From: JABDJZ01 sp047611125
GTDB lineage: Bacteria > Bacteroidota > Rhodothermia > Rhodothermales > UBA10348
Reading direction: 5' to 3'
Assembly: GCA_047611125.1 (NCBI GenBank)
Contig: JBLFXH010000002.1
Location: forward strand, 1-59,060
Length of the DNA: 59,060 bases
Part shown: in pieces, positions 16,791 to 24,886 of the stretch
Layout of the letters: each line of letters begins with the position of its first letter
Numbering within the stretch: position 1 is the first letter of the stretch
Translations under genes and position numbers: made by a program
The notes under the pieces: model-generated
What the model saw: only the letters and a program-made list of their open reading frames with translations
Databases searched by the model: none
Told to the model about the DNA's origin: nothing

Positions 16791-17746
16791 TGCCTCGGCA
16801 CCGTGCGCTTTCCTGGCTCGCGCTGTTTGCGATAGTCGGATGCGATACGGGCGTTTATCCTCGGGTTGAGGGTGACTTTGATTATTCCCTCTACGGTGTA
16901 CTGAATCCGCGCGCGGATACTCAGGCTGTAGTCGTGATTCCGATCGAGGCCACGTTGGAGGCACTTAGCCACTCGAGATCGGTCACGGTCACGATTTCCG
17001 ACGATCACGGCGAAACCCACGTTCTGACGGACTCCTTAGTAGTCAAAGAGATGGGTCCGGTGAATGTGTACTGGAGCGAATTCCGGGCGGAATACGGTGC
17101 GCTCTATACGGTGACGGCCGCCGACCCCGAAAGCCACCGGCTGTCCTCGGCCGTGGTCCGCGTGCCACCCTTTACCGGCGTGGTCCTGGCGGATCCGGTA
17201 TTTGAGTTTGGAGTCAGCCAGGAGATCGTTCTGGACGGGGGGCTGGAGCGCCTCAACTTTACTGAGGTGGTCTACGAGATTACTGCGCGGCTCCCAGCGG
17301 CGTGGCGGGTCTATCCAGTGCTGGTTCCGGGCGCCTCGGAGCCCGTGCCGGTGCAACCGCCGGCTTCGGACAGCCTCGTCATACAGAACCTTCAGGTCCC
17401 GATTTCCTACGTGAATCGCGAGCTCTACAGCGGTTCAGACTGGCGAATCAAGGTCAACTACACGCAAGATCTGCTTGAGATAATCAGGCGACTCCGACGG
17501 CGTGGACGCATGGACGCGACGTTTGGAGTCCAGCTTCGTGGCATCAACTTCAGCGCTGTCGCGGCAAACGAGGAGTGGGCGCCGCCCGGGAATGCGTTCA
17601 TTAAGGACGAACTCATTCAACCCGGGACGTTGTCCAACGTCACGAACGGGTTCGGCTTTATCGGCGCGGGATACACTATCCGGCACTCGTATCGACTTTC
17701 GGACGAGCTCTTGACGAGGATTGGCTTCCGTCGGCCGGCGCGCTAG
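16790..17746 (+). CDS. DUF4249-like surface lipoprotein
   Basis: The N-terminus is a lipoprotein signal with lipobox AIVGC (cysteine at residue 18). The mature protein is strand-rich (YSLYGVLNPRADTQAVVVIPIEATLE...VTVTISDD), like the beta-sandwich DUF4249 lipoproteins common in Bacteroidota, whose role is unknown. The C-terminal part has a GNAFIKDE segment and ends in basic residues. Translation begins at a GTG overlapping the atpC stop, so it is coupled to the ATP synthase genes although no functional link is evident. The family assignment is by pattern only; the lipoprotein call is firm. Confidence 0.7.
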   Translation: MPRHRALSWLALFAIVGCDTGVYPRVEGDFDYSLYGVLNPRADTQAVVVIPIEATLEALSHSRSVTVTISDDHGETHVLTDSLVVKEMGPVNVYWSEFRAEYGALYTVTAADPESHRLSSAVVRVPPFTGVVLADPVFEFGVSQEIVLDGGLERLNFTEVVYEITARLPAAWRVYPVLVPGASEPVPVQPPASDSLVIQNLQVPISYVNRELYSGSDWRIKVNYTQDLLEIIRRLRRRGRMDATFGVQLRGINFSAVAANEEWAPPGNAFIKDELIQPGTLSNVTNGFGFIGAGYTIRHSYRLSDELLTRIGFRRPAR

Positions 17747-17759
17747 CAAGGGCGCACCT

Positions 17760-17903
17760 CTACCGCTTCTTTTCCCAGATCGCTCCTGCCACGATTCCAA
17801 CCGGGACCCACATCAGCAGCGACCCCAGCAGCAGGCCGAGAGCTGTGCCTCCGGCAATTCCCAAGGCGATTCGACTTCCGGTTCGTTCGGTGAAAGAGCT
17901 CAT
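17760..17903 (-). CDS. Small glycine-zipper membrane protein (47 aa)
   Basis: A short frame on the minus strand encodes 47 residues: a polar start (MSSFTERTGSR), then a single long hydrophobic segment with glycine and small residues at i+4 spacing (ALGIAGGTALGLLLGSLLM), a tryptophan at the interface, and a basic end (WEKKR). This is a normal composition for a single- or double-pass glycine-zipper membrane peptide. It fills the gap between the DUF4249-like and aldolase genes. No Shine-Dalgarno is obvious. Confidence 0.55.
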   Translation of the reverse strand: MSSFTERTGSRIALGIAGGTALGLLLGSLLMWVPVGIVAGAIWEKKR

Positions 17904-17978
17904 ATGGGCCTGTAGATTTAGGGGGGCTTGGGTAGTCTACGGAAGGGCACCCCGTGGGATGCAGTGCTATCTTGGGGA

Positions 17979-19148
17979 ATGACATTGATTGACGAACTCC
18001 CCACCCCCGCTGTTCTGGTTGAGCGCTCTCGCCTGCAGCACAACATCACTCGGATGCAGGCGCTGGCCGACGCACAGGATGTTGCCCTCCGCCCTCACAC
18101 CAAGACGCACAAGTCCGTCCAGTTGGCCCGGTGGCAGCAGGAAGCCGGGGCTAGCGGCCTGACGGTAGCCAAGGTTGGCGAGGCCGAGGTTCTGGTGGAC
18201 GCAGGTTTCGAGGACATTCGTCTTGCGTACCCGATCGTGAGCGAGGACAAACTGGAGCGCCTCCAGGGCCTCGCTGGTCGAGCCCGCATCACTTTCTGTG
18301 TGGATACGATCGAGGCGGCGCGACTGGCCTCCGAGTACTACCACAAAGCTGGACTCATCGCCGAAGTGATGGTGGAAGTGGACGTGGGCTACGGGCGATG
18401 CGGAGTCTACTGGAATGACGACGACTCCATCCAATTCGTCCGAGACCTTGCCGCATTGCCAGGTATCCATATGGCGGGAATTCTGACGCACGCGGGGCAC
18501 AGCTACGACGGCCCGAAGGACGCGGATGAGTCCAAGGAGCAGGCGCTCCGCCGCGTCATGGCAGAGGAGCGGGACAACATGCTGGCCTTTGCGGCGGCGC
18601 TGGGTCGAGCAGGCCTCGCAAGCCCAGACTCCTTCGAGGTGTCCGTTGGCTCCACGCCCTCACTGCGGTACTTCGAGAACGCCGAACTCGGCGGCTTCCG
18701 GGTGACAGAGATCCGTCCCGGGAATTACGTCTTTCACGACGCCATCCAGGAGTCACTGGGCGTGTGTACCTGGGATCAGTGCGCGCTGACCGTCAATGCA
18801 ACAGTCATCAGCCGCCATCGGAATGACGATGGCAGTGAACGGGTCTTCCTGGACGCCGGTAAGAAGGTCTTCACCTCAGACCGCGTCCCATCTACGGGCG
18901 AACTCGGCGTGATACTCTACAACCCGCGTGTCATGGAGCCCCTGCCGCACGCACACCTGCATGCCGCCTCCGAGGAGCACGGATGGGTGTCCATTCCCGG
19001 TGGAGCCACCCTGCTCGTTGGAGATCAAGTCCGCGTAGTGCCTGCCCACGCCTGTGTGGTAGTAAACATGCTAGACGTCTTCCACATCGTGGACGGAGAC
19101 GAGGTCGTGGACACGTGGGAAGTCAGCAGTCGCGGCCGCGTGAACTAG
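17979..19148 (+). CDS. D-threonine aldolase / D-serine dehydratase-like PLP enzyme
   Basis: A fold type III PLP enzyme of the alanine-racemase-like superfamily. The start ATG at 17979 gives MTLIDELPTPAVLVE, matching the family N-terminus; an upstream in-frame start adds an unlikely leader. The PLP lysine is in RPHTKTHK (about residue 42), the phosphate-binding region is the glycine/serine-rich SVGSTPS, and the metal-binding His and Cys of the C-terminal barrel appear as PAHACVVVN. Members split D-threonine or D-3-hydroxyamino acids to glycine and an aldehyde, or dehydrate D-serine; specificity is not readable here. Its stop overlaps the stop of convergent ruvB by four bases. Confidence 0.88.
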   Translation: MTLIDELPTPAVLVERSRLQHNITRMQALADAQDVALRPHTKTHKSVQLARWQQEAGASGLTVAKVGEAEVLVDAGFEDIRLAYPIVSEDKLERLQGLAGRARITFCVDTIEAARLASEYYHKAGLIAEVMVEVDVGYGRCGVYWNDDDSIQFVRDLAALPGIHMAGILTHAGHSYDGPKDADESKEQALRRVMAEERDNMLAFAAALGRAGLASPDSFEVSVGSTPSLRYFENAELGGFRVTEIRPGNYVFHDAIQESLGVCTWDQCALTVNATVISRHRNDDGSERVFLDAGKKVFTSDRVPSTGELGVILYNPRVMEPLPHAHLHAASEEHGWVSIPGGATLLVGDQVRVVPAHACVVVNMLDVFHIVDGDEVVDTWEVSSRGRVN

Positions 19149-20182
19149 TCTGGGCGTCCGTCAGCGAAGAGGTCCACGGGCTTGCCGGGCAGCTTCCCAA
19201 AACGCCGGTACGCGTTTGTGGTAGCGATCCGTCCACGCGATGTCCGCTCTATAAGCCCCTCCTGGATCAGGTAGGGCTCGTACACCTCCTCCAGGGTCCC
19301 AGCGTCCTCGCCCACCGAAACGGCCAGATTCGATAGCCCGGTTGGCCCGCCATCGAACTTCTCGATGAGTGTGGTCAGGATGCGAACATCCATTTCATCC
19401 AGCCCGGTCGGATCCACATTCAGCGCATTGAGAGCGCGATCCGCAATCGCGGAGGTCACCCGGCCATCGCCTTCGACTTCGGCAAAGTCTCGCGCGCGGC
19501 GCAGCAGCCGGTTGGCGATTCGGGGAGTACCACGACTCCGACGCGCAATCTCGCGGGCGCCATCGGATGAAATCCCCACACCCAGCAGGCCTGCTGAGCG
19601 CTCGACGATACGGTGAAGCAGGTCCGCCGAGTAGTAGTCATACCGGAAGTCAATTCCGAACCGCGCCCGGAGCGGGGCCGTGAGTAGCCCTTTTCTGGTG
19701 GTCGCGCCGACCAGGGTAAACGGCGGGAGCTGAATCTTTACGCTGCGGGCGTTCGGGCCCTGATCGATCAGAATGTCGATGTGGTAGTCCTCCATCGCCG
19801 CATAGAGGTATTCCTCGACGACGGGTGCCAGCCTGTGGATCTCATCGATGAACAGGACCTCGCCCTCGGTCAGATTGGTGAGGAGGCCAGCGATTGAGGC
19901 GGGCTTATCCAGCACCGGGCCGGAAGTGGTCTTGATCTTCCCGCCCATTTCCTCGGCAATGATGTATGCCAGAGTGGTCTTTCCCAGACCGGGTGGGCCA
20001 GACAGGAGGACGTGGTCCAGGGCCTCTCCACGGCCTCGCGCCGCGCTGATAAAGACCCGGAGATTGTCCTTGATCTTCTGCTGCCCAATGAACTCGTCCA
20101 GACTCTTTGGACGGAGAGCCTTCTCGGGGTCCTCGTCCCCACGAATGGGTGCGTTGTCCAGCTCTCCGGTGCGTTCGCTCAT
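19145..20182 (-). CDS. ruvB: Holliday junction branch migration ATPase RuvB
   Basis: RuvB is the hexameric motor that drives branch migration with RuvA. Walker A GPPGLGKT (62-69), Walker B FIDEIHR (111-117) and the sensor/arginine-finger region GATTRKGLLTAPLRARFG are present. The C-terminal winged-helix domain (about 255-335) ends the 345-residue protein. ruvC lies 17 kb away and ruvA is not visible, so the ruv genes are dispersed. The stop codons of ruvB and the aldolase gene interlock in a shared CTAG. Confidence 0.97.
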   Translation of the reverse strand: MSERTGELDNAPIRGDEDPEKALRPKSLDEFIGQQKIKDNLRVFISAARGRGEALDHVLLSGPPGLGKTTLAYIIAEEMGGKIKTTSGPVLDKPASIAGLLTNLTEGEVLFIDEIHRLAPVVEEYLYAAMEDYHIDILIDQGPNARSVKIQLPPFTLVGATTRKGLLTAPLRARFGIDFRYDYYSADLLHRIVERSAGLLGVGISSDGAREIARRSRGTPRIANRLLRRARDFAEVEGDGRVTSAIADRALNALNVDPTGLDEMDVRILTTLIEKFDGGPTGLSNLAVSVGEDAGTLEEVYEPYLIQEGLIERTSRGRIATTNAYRRFGKLPGKPVDLFADGRPD

Positions 20183-20277
20183 ATACGCGAAATTGGGGCC
20201 TTCAGGCCGATTTGATGCCGGCCTTCAAGAGCGAGCGTCGGTTGACAAACGGGGCCCTTCCACCTAGGTTGGCAGCC

Positions 20278-20859
20278 ATGTTTGCTGTCGATAACATACT
20301 GATTTCCGATGACCTGATAGCGGCCCCGTTCGCCTGCAATCTGGGTGCATGTCACGGCGCGTGCTGCGTAGTCGGGGACTCTGGAGCACCGCTTGAAGAG
20401 GACGAACTGGACGCCATCGAGGAGGCCTTGGAAATAGTCGGTCACACCCTTCGTCCGGAGGCCAGAGCCGTTATCGCCGAGAAGGGACCCTGGGAAGAAA
20501 CTGCTCCAGGTTACTATGCCACAACGTGTGTGGGTGACGCCGAGTGCGTCTTCGTGACCTACGAAGGGCCTGTCGCTAAGTGCTCTATTCAGCAGGCGCA
20601 CAACGAAGGGAAACTGGATTTCCCCAAGCCTATCTCCTGCCATCTGTATCCGATCCGGGTCGAAGAGTTGGGCGACTACGAGACACTGAACTACGAACGG
20701 GCTCCGATCTGCAAGACCGGTGTCAAGCACGGAAAAAAGACAGGCACCCTGCTCCCGAATTTCCTCAAGGAGCCGTTGGTACGGAAGTACGGCGAGGAGT
20801 GGTATGCATTATTTGCCGATGCGTGTCGAGAGCGGCACCGGATCCTCCAGGGCGAGTAG
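20278..20859 (+). CDS. DUF3109 family cysteine-rich protein
   Basis: The 193-residue product starting MFAVDNILISDDL fits the Bacteroidota DUF3109 family, related to YkgJ-type zinc/iron-chelating proteins. The characteristic CNLGACHGACC cluster is at residues 20-30. Further cysteines follow in TTCVGDAECVF, AKCSI, ISCHLYP and APICKTG, about the right number for an Fe-S or metal cluster. Biological role unknown. The start was placed at the family-like MF; an upstream extension would overlap the ruvB promoter. rpoN begins 39 bases downstream on the same strand. Confidence 0.88.
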   Translation: MFAVDNILISDDLIAAPFACNLGACHGACCVVGDSGAPLEEDELDAIEEALEIVGHTLRPEARAVIAEKGPWEETAPGYYATTCVGDAECVFVTYEGPVAKCSIQQAHNEGKLDFPKPISCHLYPIRVEELGDYETLNYERAPICKTGVKHGKKTGTLLPNFLKEPLVRKYGEEWYALFADACRERHRILQGE

Positions 20860-20898
20860 AAGCTTCAGATTAACCAGTCATAGGCTGCCCGAAACCAC

Positions 20899-22383
20899 AT
20901 GCTGAATCTCCAACAGAAACTGTCGCAGCAGCAGAAGCTGTCTCCGCAGCAGATCCAGTATATCAAGTTGCTTCAGCTCCCGACGCTGGCGCTCGAGCAA
21001 CGGATCAAGTCGGAGATGGAGGGCAATCCGCTTCTGGAGGAAGGGCTGGACGAAGAGGAAGAGCAGCAGGAGCGGGCGGAATCCAAGGAGGAAACCAGTA
21101 ATCAGGAGGATGAGCCCAAGGCGGATACCGACGATTACAACTGGGACGAGCTCCTGCCGGACGCCGACGAGCTGTACGGGCACAAGGCGCGGGTAGACAA
21201 CACTGACGAGGAGGAGCGTCGTGAGATTCCCATGGAAGCCGGTGTCTCCATGGCGGAGCACCTCAAGGATCAACTGGCATTCCTGGGCCTGACCGAGGAG
21301 CAGGAGTTGGTAGCCGAGCAGATTATCGGATCCGTGGATGAGGACGGCTACTTGCGTCGAGGGTTGGAGAGCATCATCGACGATGTGGCTTTCAACTACG
21401 GCGTACTGTTAGAGGAGGATGAGGTCGAGGCCATCCTGAAGCGGGTCCAGACTTTGGAGCCCCTCGGAATAGCCTCCCGCGATCTGCGCGAGTGTCTCAT
21501 GGTCCAGATCGAGGCCATGCCGCCCGAGACCCCCGGCAAGGGAGCGGCTTTTCGGATGCTGGAGAAGACGTACAAGGAGTTCACAATGAAGCACTTCGAC
21601 CATATCAAGCGGAAGCTTGATATCGGGCCCGGAGAGCTGAAGGAGGCCTTCGACCTAGTCCAGCGGCTCAATCCCAAGCCCGGCGAAGGGGATTTTACTG
21701 CCGCACAGAACTACATCACCCCGGACTTCACCGTCCGGTATGAGGAGGGCGGCGACGACTTTCTGATTAGCCTGAACAGCGGGAATACGCCGGAACTACG
21801 GGTCTCGAAGGAGTATCGTCAGATGCTGGAGCAGATCAGCACTGAGAAGAAGCGCGGCTCGGATAGCTCGGCGTTCGATTCCGACACGCGCAACTTCCTG
21901 AAGACCAAGCTGGAGTCGGCCAAGTGGTTCATCAACTCCATTCACCAGCGTCGCAACACGATGCTCAAGGTGATGGAGGCCATCGTCCAAATCCAGGGCG
22001 ACTTCTTCCGTTTGGGCCATGGCCACTTGCGGCCAATGATCCTCAAGGACATCGCCGAGATCATCCACATGGACATCTCGACGGTGAGTCGTGTGGTCAA
22101 CGGGAAGTACGTCCAGTGTGACTTCGGTGTGTACGAGTTGAAGTACTTCTTCTCCGAGGGCCTTTCGACCGATAGTGGGGAGGAGATCTCTAACAAGGAG
22201 GTCAAAGCTATCATCGAGGAGATCATCGGCAACGAGAACAAGCAGAAGCCGCTGTCCGATCAGAAGATTGCCACGATGCTGGAGGGCAAAGGCTTCCAGA
22301 TTGCCAGGCGTACCGTCACCAAATATCGCGAGCAGCTAGGCGTCCCCGTGGCGCGGCTTCGCAAGCAGATCGTCCTCTCCTGA
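20899..22383 (+). CDS. rpoN: RNA polymerase sigma-54 factor RpoN
   Basis: Sigma-54 recruits RNA polymerase to -24/-12 promoters that need ATP-driven activators. Region I is the Gln/Leu-rich N-terminus (LQQKLSQQQKLSPQQIQYIK...EGNPLLEE), followed by an acidic region II (about 50-110). The core-binding and DNA-binding domains follow, with the helix-turn-helix around IHMDISTVSRVVNGK. The RpoN box is ARRTVTKYRE close to the end. At 494 residues it is full length. An NtrC-type activator (5980) and a matching promoter (24434) are in the same window. The aminotransferase gene follows by five bases. Confidence 0.97.
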   Translation: MLNLQQKLSQQQKLSPQQIQYIKLLQLPTLALEQRIKSEMEGNPLLEEGLDEEEEQQERAESKEETSNQEDEPKADTDDYNWDELLPDADELYGHKARVDNTDEEERREIPMEAGVSMAEHLKDQLAFLGLTEEQELVAEQIIGSVDEDGYLRRGLESIIDDVAFNYGVLLEEDEVEAILKRVQTLEPLGIASRDLRECLMVQIEAMPPETPGKGAAFRMLEKTYKEFTMKHFDHIKRKLDIGPGELKEAFDLVQRLNPKPGEGDFTAAQNYITPDFTVRYEEGGDDFLISLNSGNTPELRVSKEYRQMLEQISTEKKRGSDSSAFDSDTRNFLKTKLESAKWFINSIHQRRNTMLKVMEAIVQIQGDFFRLGHGHLRPMILKDIAEIIHMDISTVSRVVNGKYVQCDFGVYELKYFFSEGLSTDSGEEISNKEVKAIIEEIIGNENKQKPLSDQKIATMLEGKGFQIARRTVTKYREQLGVPVARLRKQIVLS

Positions 22384-22388
22384 GCGCA

Positions 22389-23882
22389 ATGTCAACGGAA
22401 GCCTATTTCGATCGCTACCGCCGCAACATTGTCGGCCACGACCTGGAGTTTGAAACTCCGTATGGGCGAAAGCCCCTGATCTACGCGGACTGGATTGCGT
22501 CCGGCCGTCTGTATGGGCCGATAGAGGACCGGATGGCGAATACGTTCGGTCCCTACGTGGGCAATACCCACTCCGAGTCCAGCGTGACCGGGACTTCGAT
22601 GACCAGGGCCTACCACGAGGCGCGCGCCATCATCAAACGGCACGTCAACGCCGGGCCGAATGACGTGATCATTGCCGCTGGAAGCGGGATGACGGGGGTG
22701 ATAAACAAGCTCCAGCGCATCCTCGGGCTCCGCGCACCAGAGCGCCTGATGGATCAGATTCGCGTTCCTGAGGCGGAACGGTCCGTGGTCTTCCTTACCC
22801 ACATGGAGCACCATTCCAACCAGACTTCCTGGTTGGAGACCATTGCCGATGTCGAGTGGGTCCCGCCGATGCCGAATGGCGAGTGTTGTCTCGAGACGCT
22901 GGAGGCCGCGGTCAAGAAATTCGGGGATCGTCCCAAGATTGGATCCTTTACGGCCTGCTCAAACGTGACAGGCGTGCGGACGCCCTACCACAAGATGGCC
23001 AAGGTGATGCACGAACACGGCGGCCTGTGTTTCATCGACTTCGCTGCCTCCGCACCGTACGACCCCATCGACATGCACCCAGCCGACGAGGCCGAACGCC
23101 TCGATGCTGTGTTCTTGTCGCCCCACAAGTTTTTGGGCGGCCCTGGCTCAGCTGGCGTAATGGTGTTCGATGCCGCGCTGGACAACAACCGCGTGCCCGA
23201 CAATCCCGGAGGAGGGACGGTCGATTGGACCAACCCCTGGGGCGAGCACCGCTTCGTGGACAACATTGAGGACCGCGAGGATGGAGGGACGCCAGGCTTT
23301 CTGCAGACCATGCGGGCAGCGCTGGCCATTCGCCTGAAGGAGGAGATTGGATGCGACGCCATCCACAAGCGGGAGCAGGAGCTACTGGCGAGGGCTTTCG
23401 AGGGCATGGGGCAGATCCCTGGACTTGTGATGCTGGCGGACCATCTGCGCGACCGGTTGGGCGTGATCTCTTTCTATATGGAAGGCATCCACTACAACCT
23501 GATAGTGAAGCTGCTCAATGACCGCTACGGAGTGCAGGTCCGTGGTGGCTGCTCGTGTGCCGGCACCTACGGGCACTACCTGCTCCACGTAGACCCTGAC
23601 CACTCACACAGTATCACGGACCGGATCAACGCAGGAGACCTGTCGGCGAAGCCGGGCTGGGTCCGGTTGTCGCTGCATCCTACGATGACGGACGATGACC
23701 TTGAGACGGTTATCGGTGCGCTGGGTGATATCGCCCGGAACGCCAAGGAGTGGGAGGCAGACTACCGGTACCAACTGCAGACCAACGAGTTTGTGCACCT
23801 GAACGAGCAGCCGCTGGCGGTGGAAGGGTGGTTTGATTTGAGCGTGGAGGCCGACCGACTAACGCATGAAGCGGACTCTTAG
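22389..23882 (+). CDS. Class V aminotransferase / cysteine desulfurase-like PLP enzyme
   Basis: A fold type I PLP enzyme of the cysteine-desulfurase superfamily. The PLP lysine lies in LSPHKFLGGPG, preceded by the conserved DFAASAPYD aspartate and the THMEHHSN histidine region. A cysteine in the loop GGCSCAGTYGHYL is positioned like the catalytic Cys of group II desulfurases, but the surrounding sequence differs. The N-terminus (GRKPLIYADWIASGRLY) matches a longer subfamily of about 490 residues annotated only as aminotransferase class V. The substrate is unknown. It is coupled to rpoN with a five-base gap. Confidence 0.88.
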   Translation: MSTEAYFDRYRRNIVGHDLEFETPYGRKPLIYADWIASGRLYGPIEDRMANTFGPYVGNTHSESSVTGTSMTRAYHEARAIIKRHVNAGPNDVIIAAGSGMTGVINKLQRILGLRAPERLMDQIRVPEAERSVVFLTHMEHHSNQTSWLETIADVEWVPPMPNGECCLETLEAAVKKFGDRPKIGSFTACSNVTGVRTPYHKMAKVMHEHGGLCFIDFAASAPYDPIDMHPADEAERLDAVFLSPHKFLGGPGSAGVMVFDAALDNNRVPDNPGGGTVDWTNPWGEHRFVDNIEDREDGGTPGFLQTMRAALAIRLKEEIGCDAIHKREQELLARAFEGMGQIPGLVMLADHLRDRLGVISFYMEGIHYNLIVKLLNDRYGVQVRGGCSCAGTYGHYLLHVDPDHSHSITDRINAGDLSAKPGWVRLSLHPTMTDDDLETVIGALGDIARNAKEWEADYRYQLQTNEFVHLNEQPLAVEGWFDLSVEADRLTHEADS

Positions 23883-23970
23883 TGCTGCCCTGGGTTTTCT
23901 CTGCTCCTGCAGCCCTGAGCCGCAGAATCATGATCTTGTCCACGCAGATTCACCGACGACGCTTGAGTAG
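23866..23970 (+). CDS. Possible truncated lipoprotein (34 aa)
   Basis: An ATG inside the end of the aminotransferase gene opens a 34-codon frame whose start looks like a lipoprotein signal: MKRTLSAALGFLCSCS, with cysteines at residues 13 and 15, then polar residues and a stop at 23968. The frame ends within an inverted repeat and just before a transposase remnant, so it may be the stub of a longer lipoprotein cut off by an insertion event. It may equally be a chance frame. Low confidence. Confidence 0.3.
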   Translation: MKRTLSAALGFLCSCSPEPQNHDLVHADSPTTLE

Positions 23971-23982
23971 TCGGTAAATCTG
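23945..23982. repeat. 13-bp inverted repeat, one mismatch
   Basis: CAGATTCACCGAC and GTCGGTAAATCTG flank a 12-base loop and pair at 12 of 13 positions. There is no following T-tract. It could be a transcription end for rpoN and the aminotransferase gene or the terminus of a decayed mobile element, as it lies directly before a transposase tail. Confidence 0.6.
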
Positions 23983-24019
23983 TCGCTTGTGCGGTCCATC
24001 GATATGGTAGAGGGTGACT

Positions 24020-24162
24020 AGTTATTCATTGCACAGATTGGCCAGGCAATCAATCGCCACCTACCTCCGGTACTTCAATGAGGAGCGCGGGCACTCGACT
24101 CATGGGCACCGAACCCCGACGACGCATTCTATAACTACAAGGCGCTGCCTCAAGCAGCGTGA
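24020..24162 (+). pseudogene. Transposase C-terminal remnant (IS3/IS481-type integrase), frameshifted
   Basis: The translated stretch ATYLRYFNEERGHSTHGHRTP is the conserved end of an rve-type (DDE integrase) transposase. After HRTP the reading continues as DDAFYNYKALPQAA-stop only if the frame shifts near 24117, as if one base had been lost. Nothing upstream encodes the catalytic DDE domain, so only the tail survives. It marks an old insertion site between the rpoN/aminotransferase unit and the small sigma-54-type gene. No intact terminal repeats could be paired with confidence. Confidence 0.75.
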
Positions 24163-24396
24163 ACCCACCGCAGGAGCCCTGTCCAGATTAGCCCGACCGT
24201 TTCTCATTGCGAGACCGCCCTTGGAGATCCTGTCTCAATTCGGGGCACGACTGGCCGCGGGCTCGTCCGATCCTACGGACATCGGGCGGTCGGGCCGGGG
24301 AAAACCGCATTCGAATGAAGTTGGTCGCATCCAGGCCAAAAGTGCCCTGGATACCCCGCTAGCCCCCTTCGGGCCGGGTTCGCGGCGTCATTAATG
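24163..24396 (+). other. Non-coding segment rich in inverted repeats; candidate structured RNA or activator-binding region
   Basis: No credible gene is found here. Several short stem-loops are visible: TCTC/GAGA (24202-24214), GAGA/TCTC (24224-24236), GTCCG/CGGAC (24265-24280), and ATCCAGG/CCTGGAT around 24330-24355. The element GGGCGGTCGGGC (24284-24295) can pair with either GCCCGACCG (24191-24199) or GACCGCCC (24213-24220), two mutually exclusive helices. The segment ends in an intrinsic terminator, so it could be a small transcribed RNA. Alternatively the dyads are enhancer sites for the sigma-54 promoter just downstream. It matches no RNA family I recognise. Confidence 0.35.
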
Positions 24397-24435
24397 CGCC
24401 CCTGGGTGAAGTCAATGTCGCCCAGGGGCGTTTTT
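24397..24435 (+). terminator. Intrinsic terminator
   Basis: A perfect 10-bp stem, CGCCCCTGGG with CCCAGGGGCG, closes a 14-base loop and is followed by TTTTT. It would stop plus-strand transcription arriving from the left and insulates the sigma-54 promoter that overlaps its T-tract. Confidence 0.88.
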
Positions 24436-24450
24436 GGCACGGTGTTCGCT
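24434..24450 (+). promoter_or_regulatory. Sigma-54 (-24/-12) promoter
   Basis: TTGGCACG, four bases, then TCGCT closely matches the consensus TTGGCACG-N4-TTGCT, with one mismatch in the -12 box. The invariant GG (24436-24437) and GC (24448-24449) are exactly ten bases apart. The predicted start lies near 24460, about 35 bases ahead of the ATG of the small protein gene. rpoN is 2 kb upstream. Confidence 0.75.
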
Positions 24451-24494
24451 ACTCCGTCAAGCGTAACGCATTAACGCTTCCAACGGTGTACGAC

Positions 24495-24749
24495 ATGGCT
24501 TCCGCTTCCCTCGCCCCCAACAGTTCTTCCCTCGCCATGCTGTTCAACCTGTACATGCAGGGTCAGATCAGCGAACGGGTCTGGAAGCGCATGATGCGCC
24601 TCATGGACTCAGCGAAGACCACCAAGACCGAACGCATGGCACTGGCGCGGTACGTCCGTGACGTCTGCGAAGAGACTGGTGCCGCTTCCCTCAACATGCC
24701 CCGCGTCAAGGAACTCGGCGACATGCTGACCCACGTAAGACATTCCTAA
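24495..24749 (+). CDS. Small soluble protein of unknown function (84 aa), probable sigma-54 target
   Basis: The product begins MASASLAPNSSSLAM and is predicted largely helical, with a basic Met-rich middle (ERVWKRMMRLMDSAKTTKTERM) and no signal peptide or membrane span. I recognise no family. A GTG three codons earlier (24486) is an alternative start. The gene has its own well-formed sigma-54-type promoter and its own strong terminator, so it is an independent, regulated transcription unit. That makes a real gene likely despite its size. Transcription would depend on an enhancer-binding protein such as the one encoded at 5980 (inference). Confidence 0.7.
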   Translation: MASASLAPNSSSLAMLFNLYMQGQISERVWKRMMRLMDSAKTTKTERMALARYVRDVCEETGAASLNMPRVKELGDMLTHVRHS

Positions 24750-24843
24750 TCGTCGAATCTGGCATCTCTACACACTACCTCCTCCTGTGTGTTTCGATCG
24801 TTCCGTAACGGTGGGTGATACGGACGATTTCGCCTTCGACGTT

Positions 24844-24886
24844 GAAGCCGGGTGCTTTTGGAAGCAGCACCCGGCTTCTTTTTTTT
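24844..24886 (+). terminator. Strong intrinsic terminator
   Basis: A perfect 13-bp stem (GAAGCCGGGTGCT with AGCACCCGGCTTC), a 9-base loop and eight T residues follow the 84-aa gene. The stop codon of the convergent membrane-protein gene lies in the T-tract. Confidence 0.95.
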
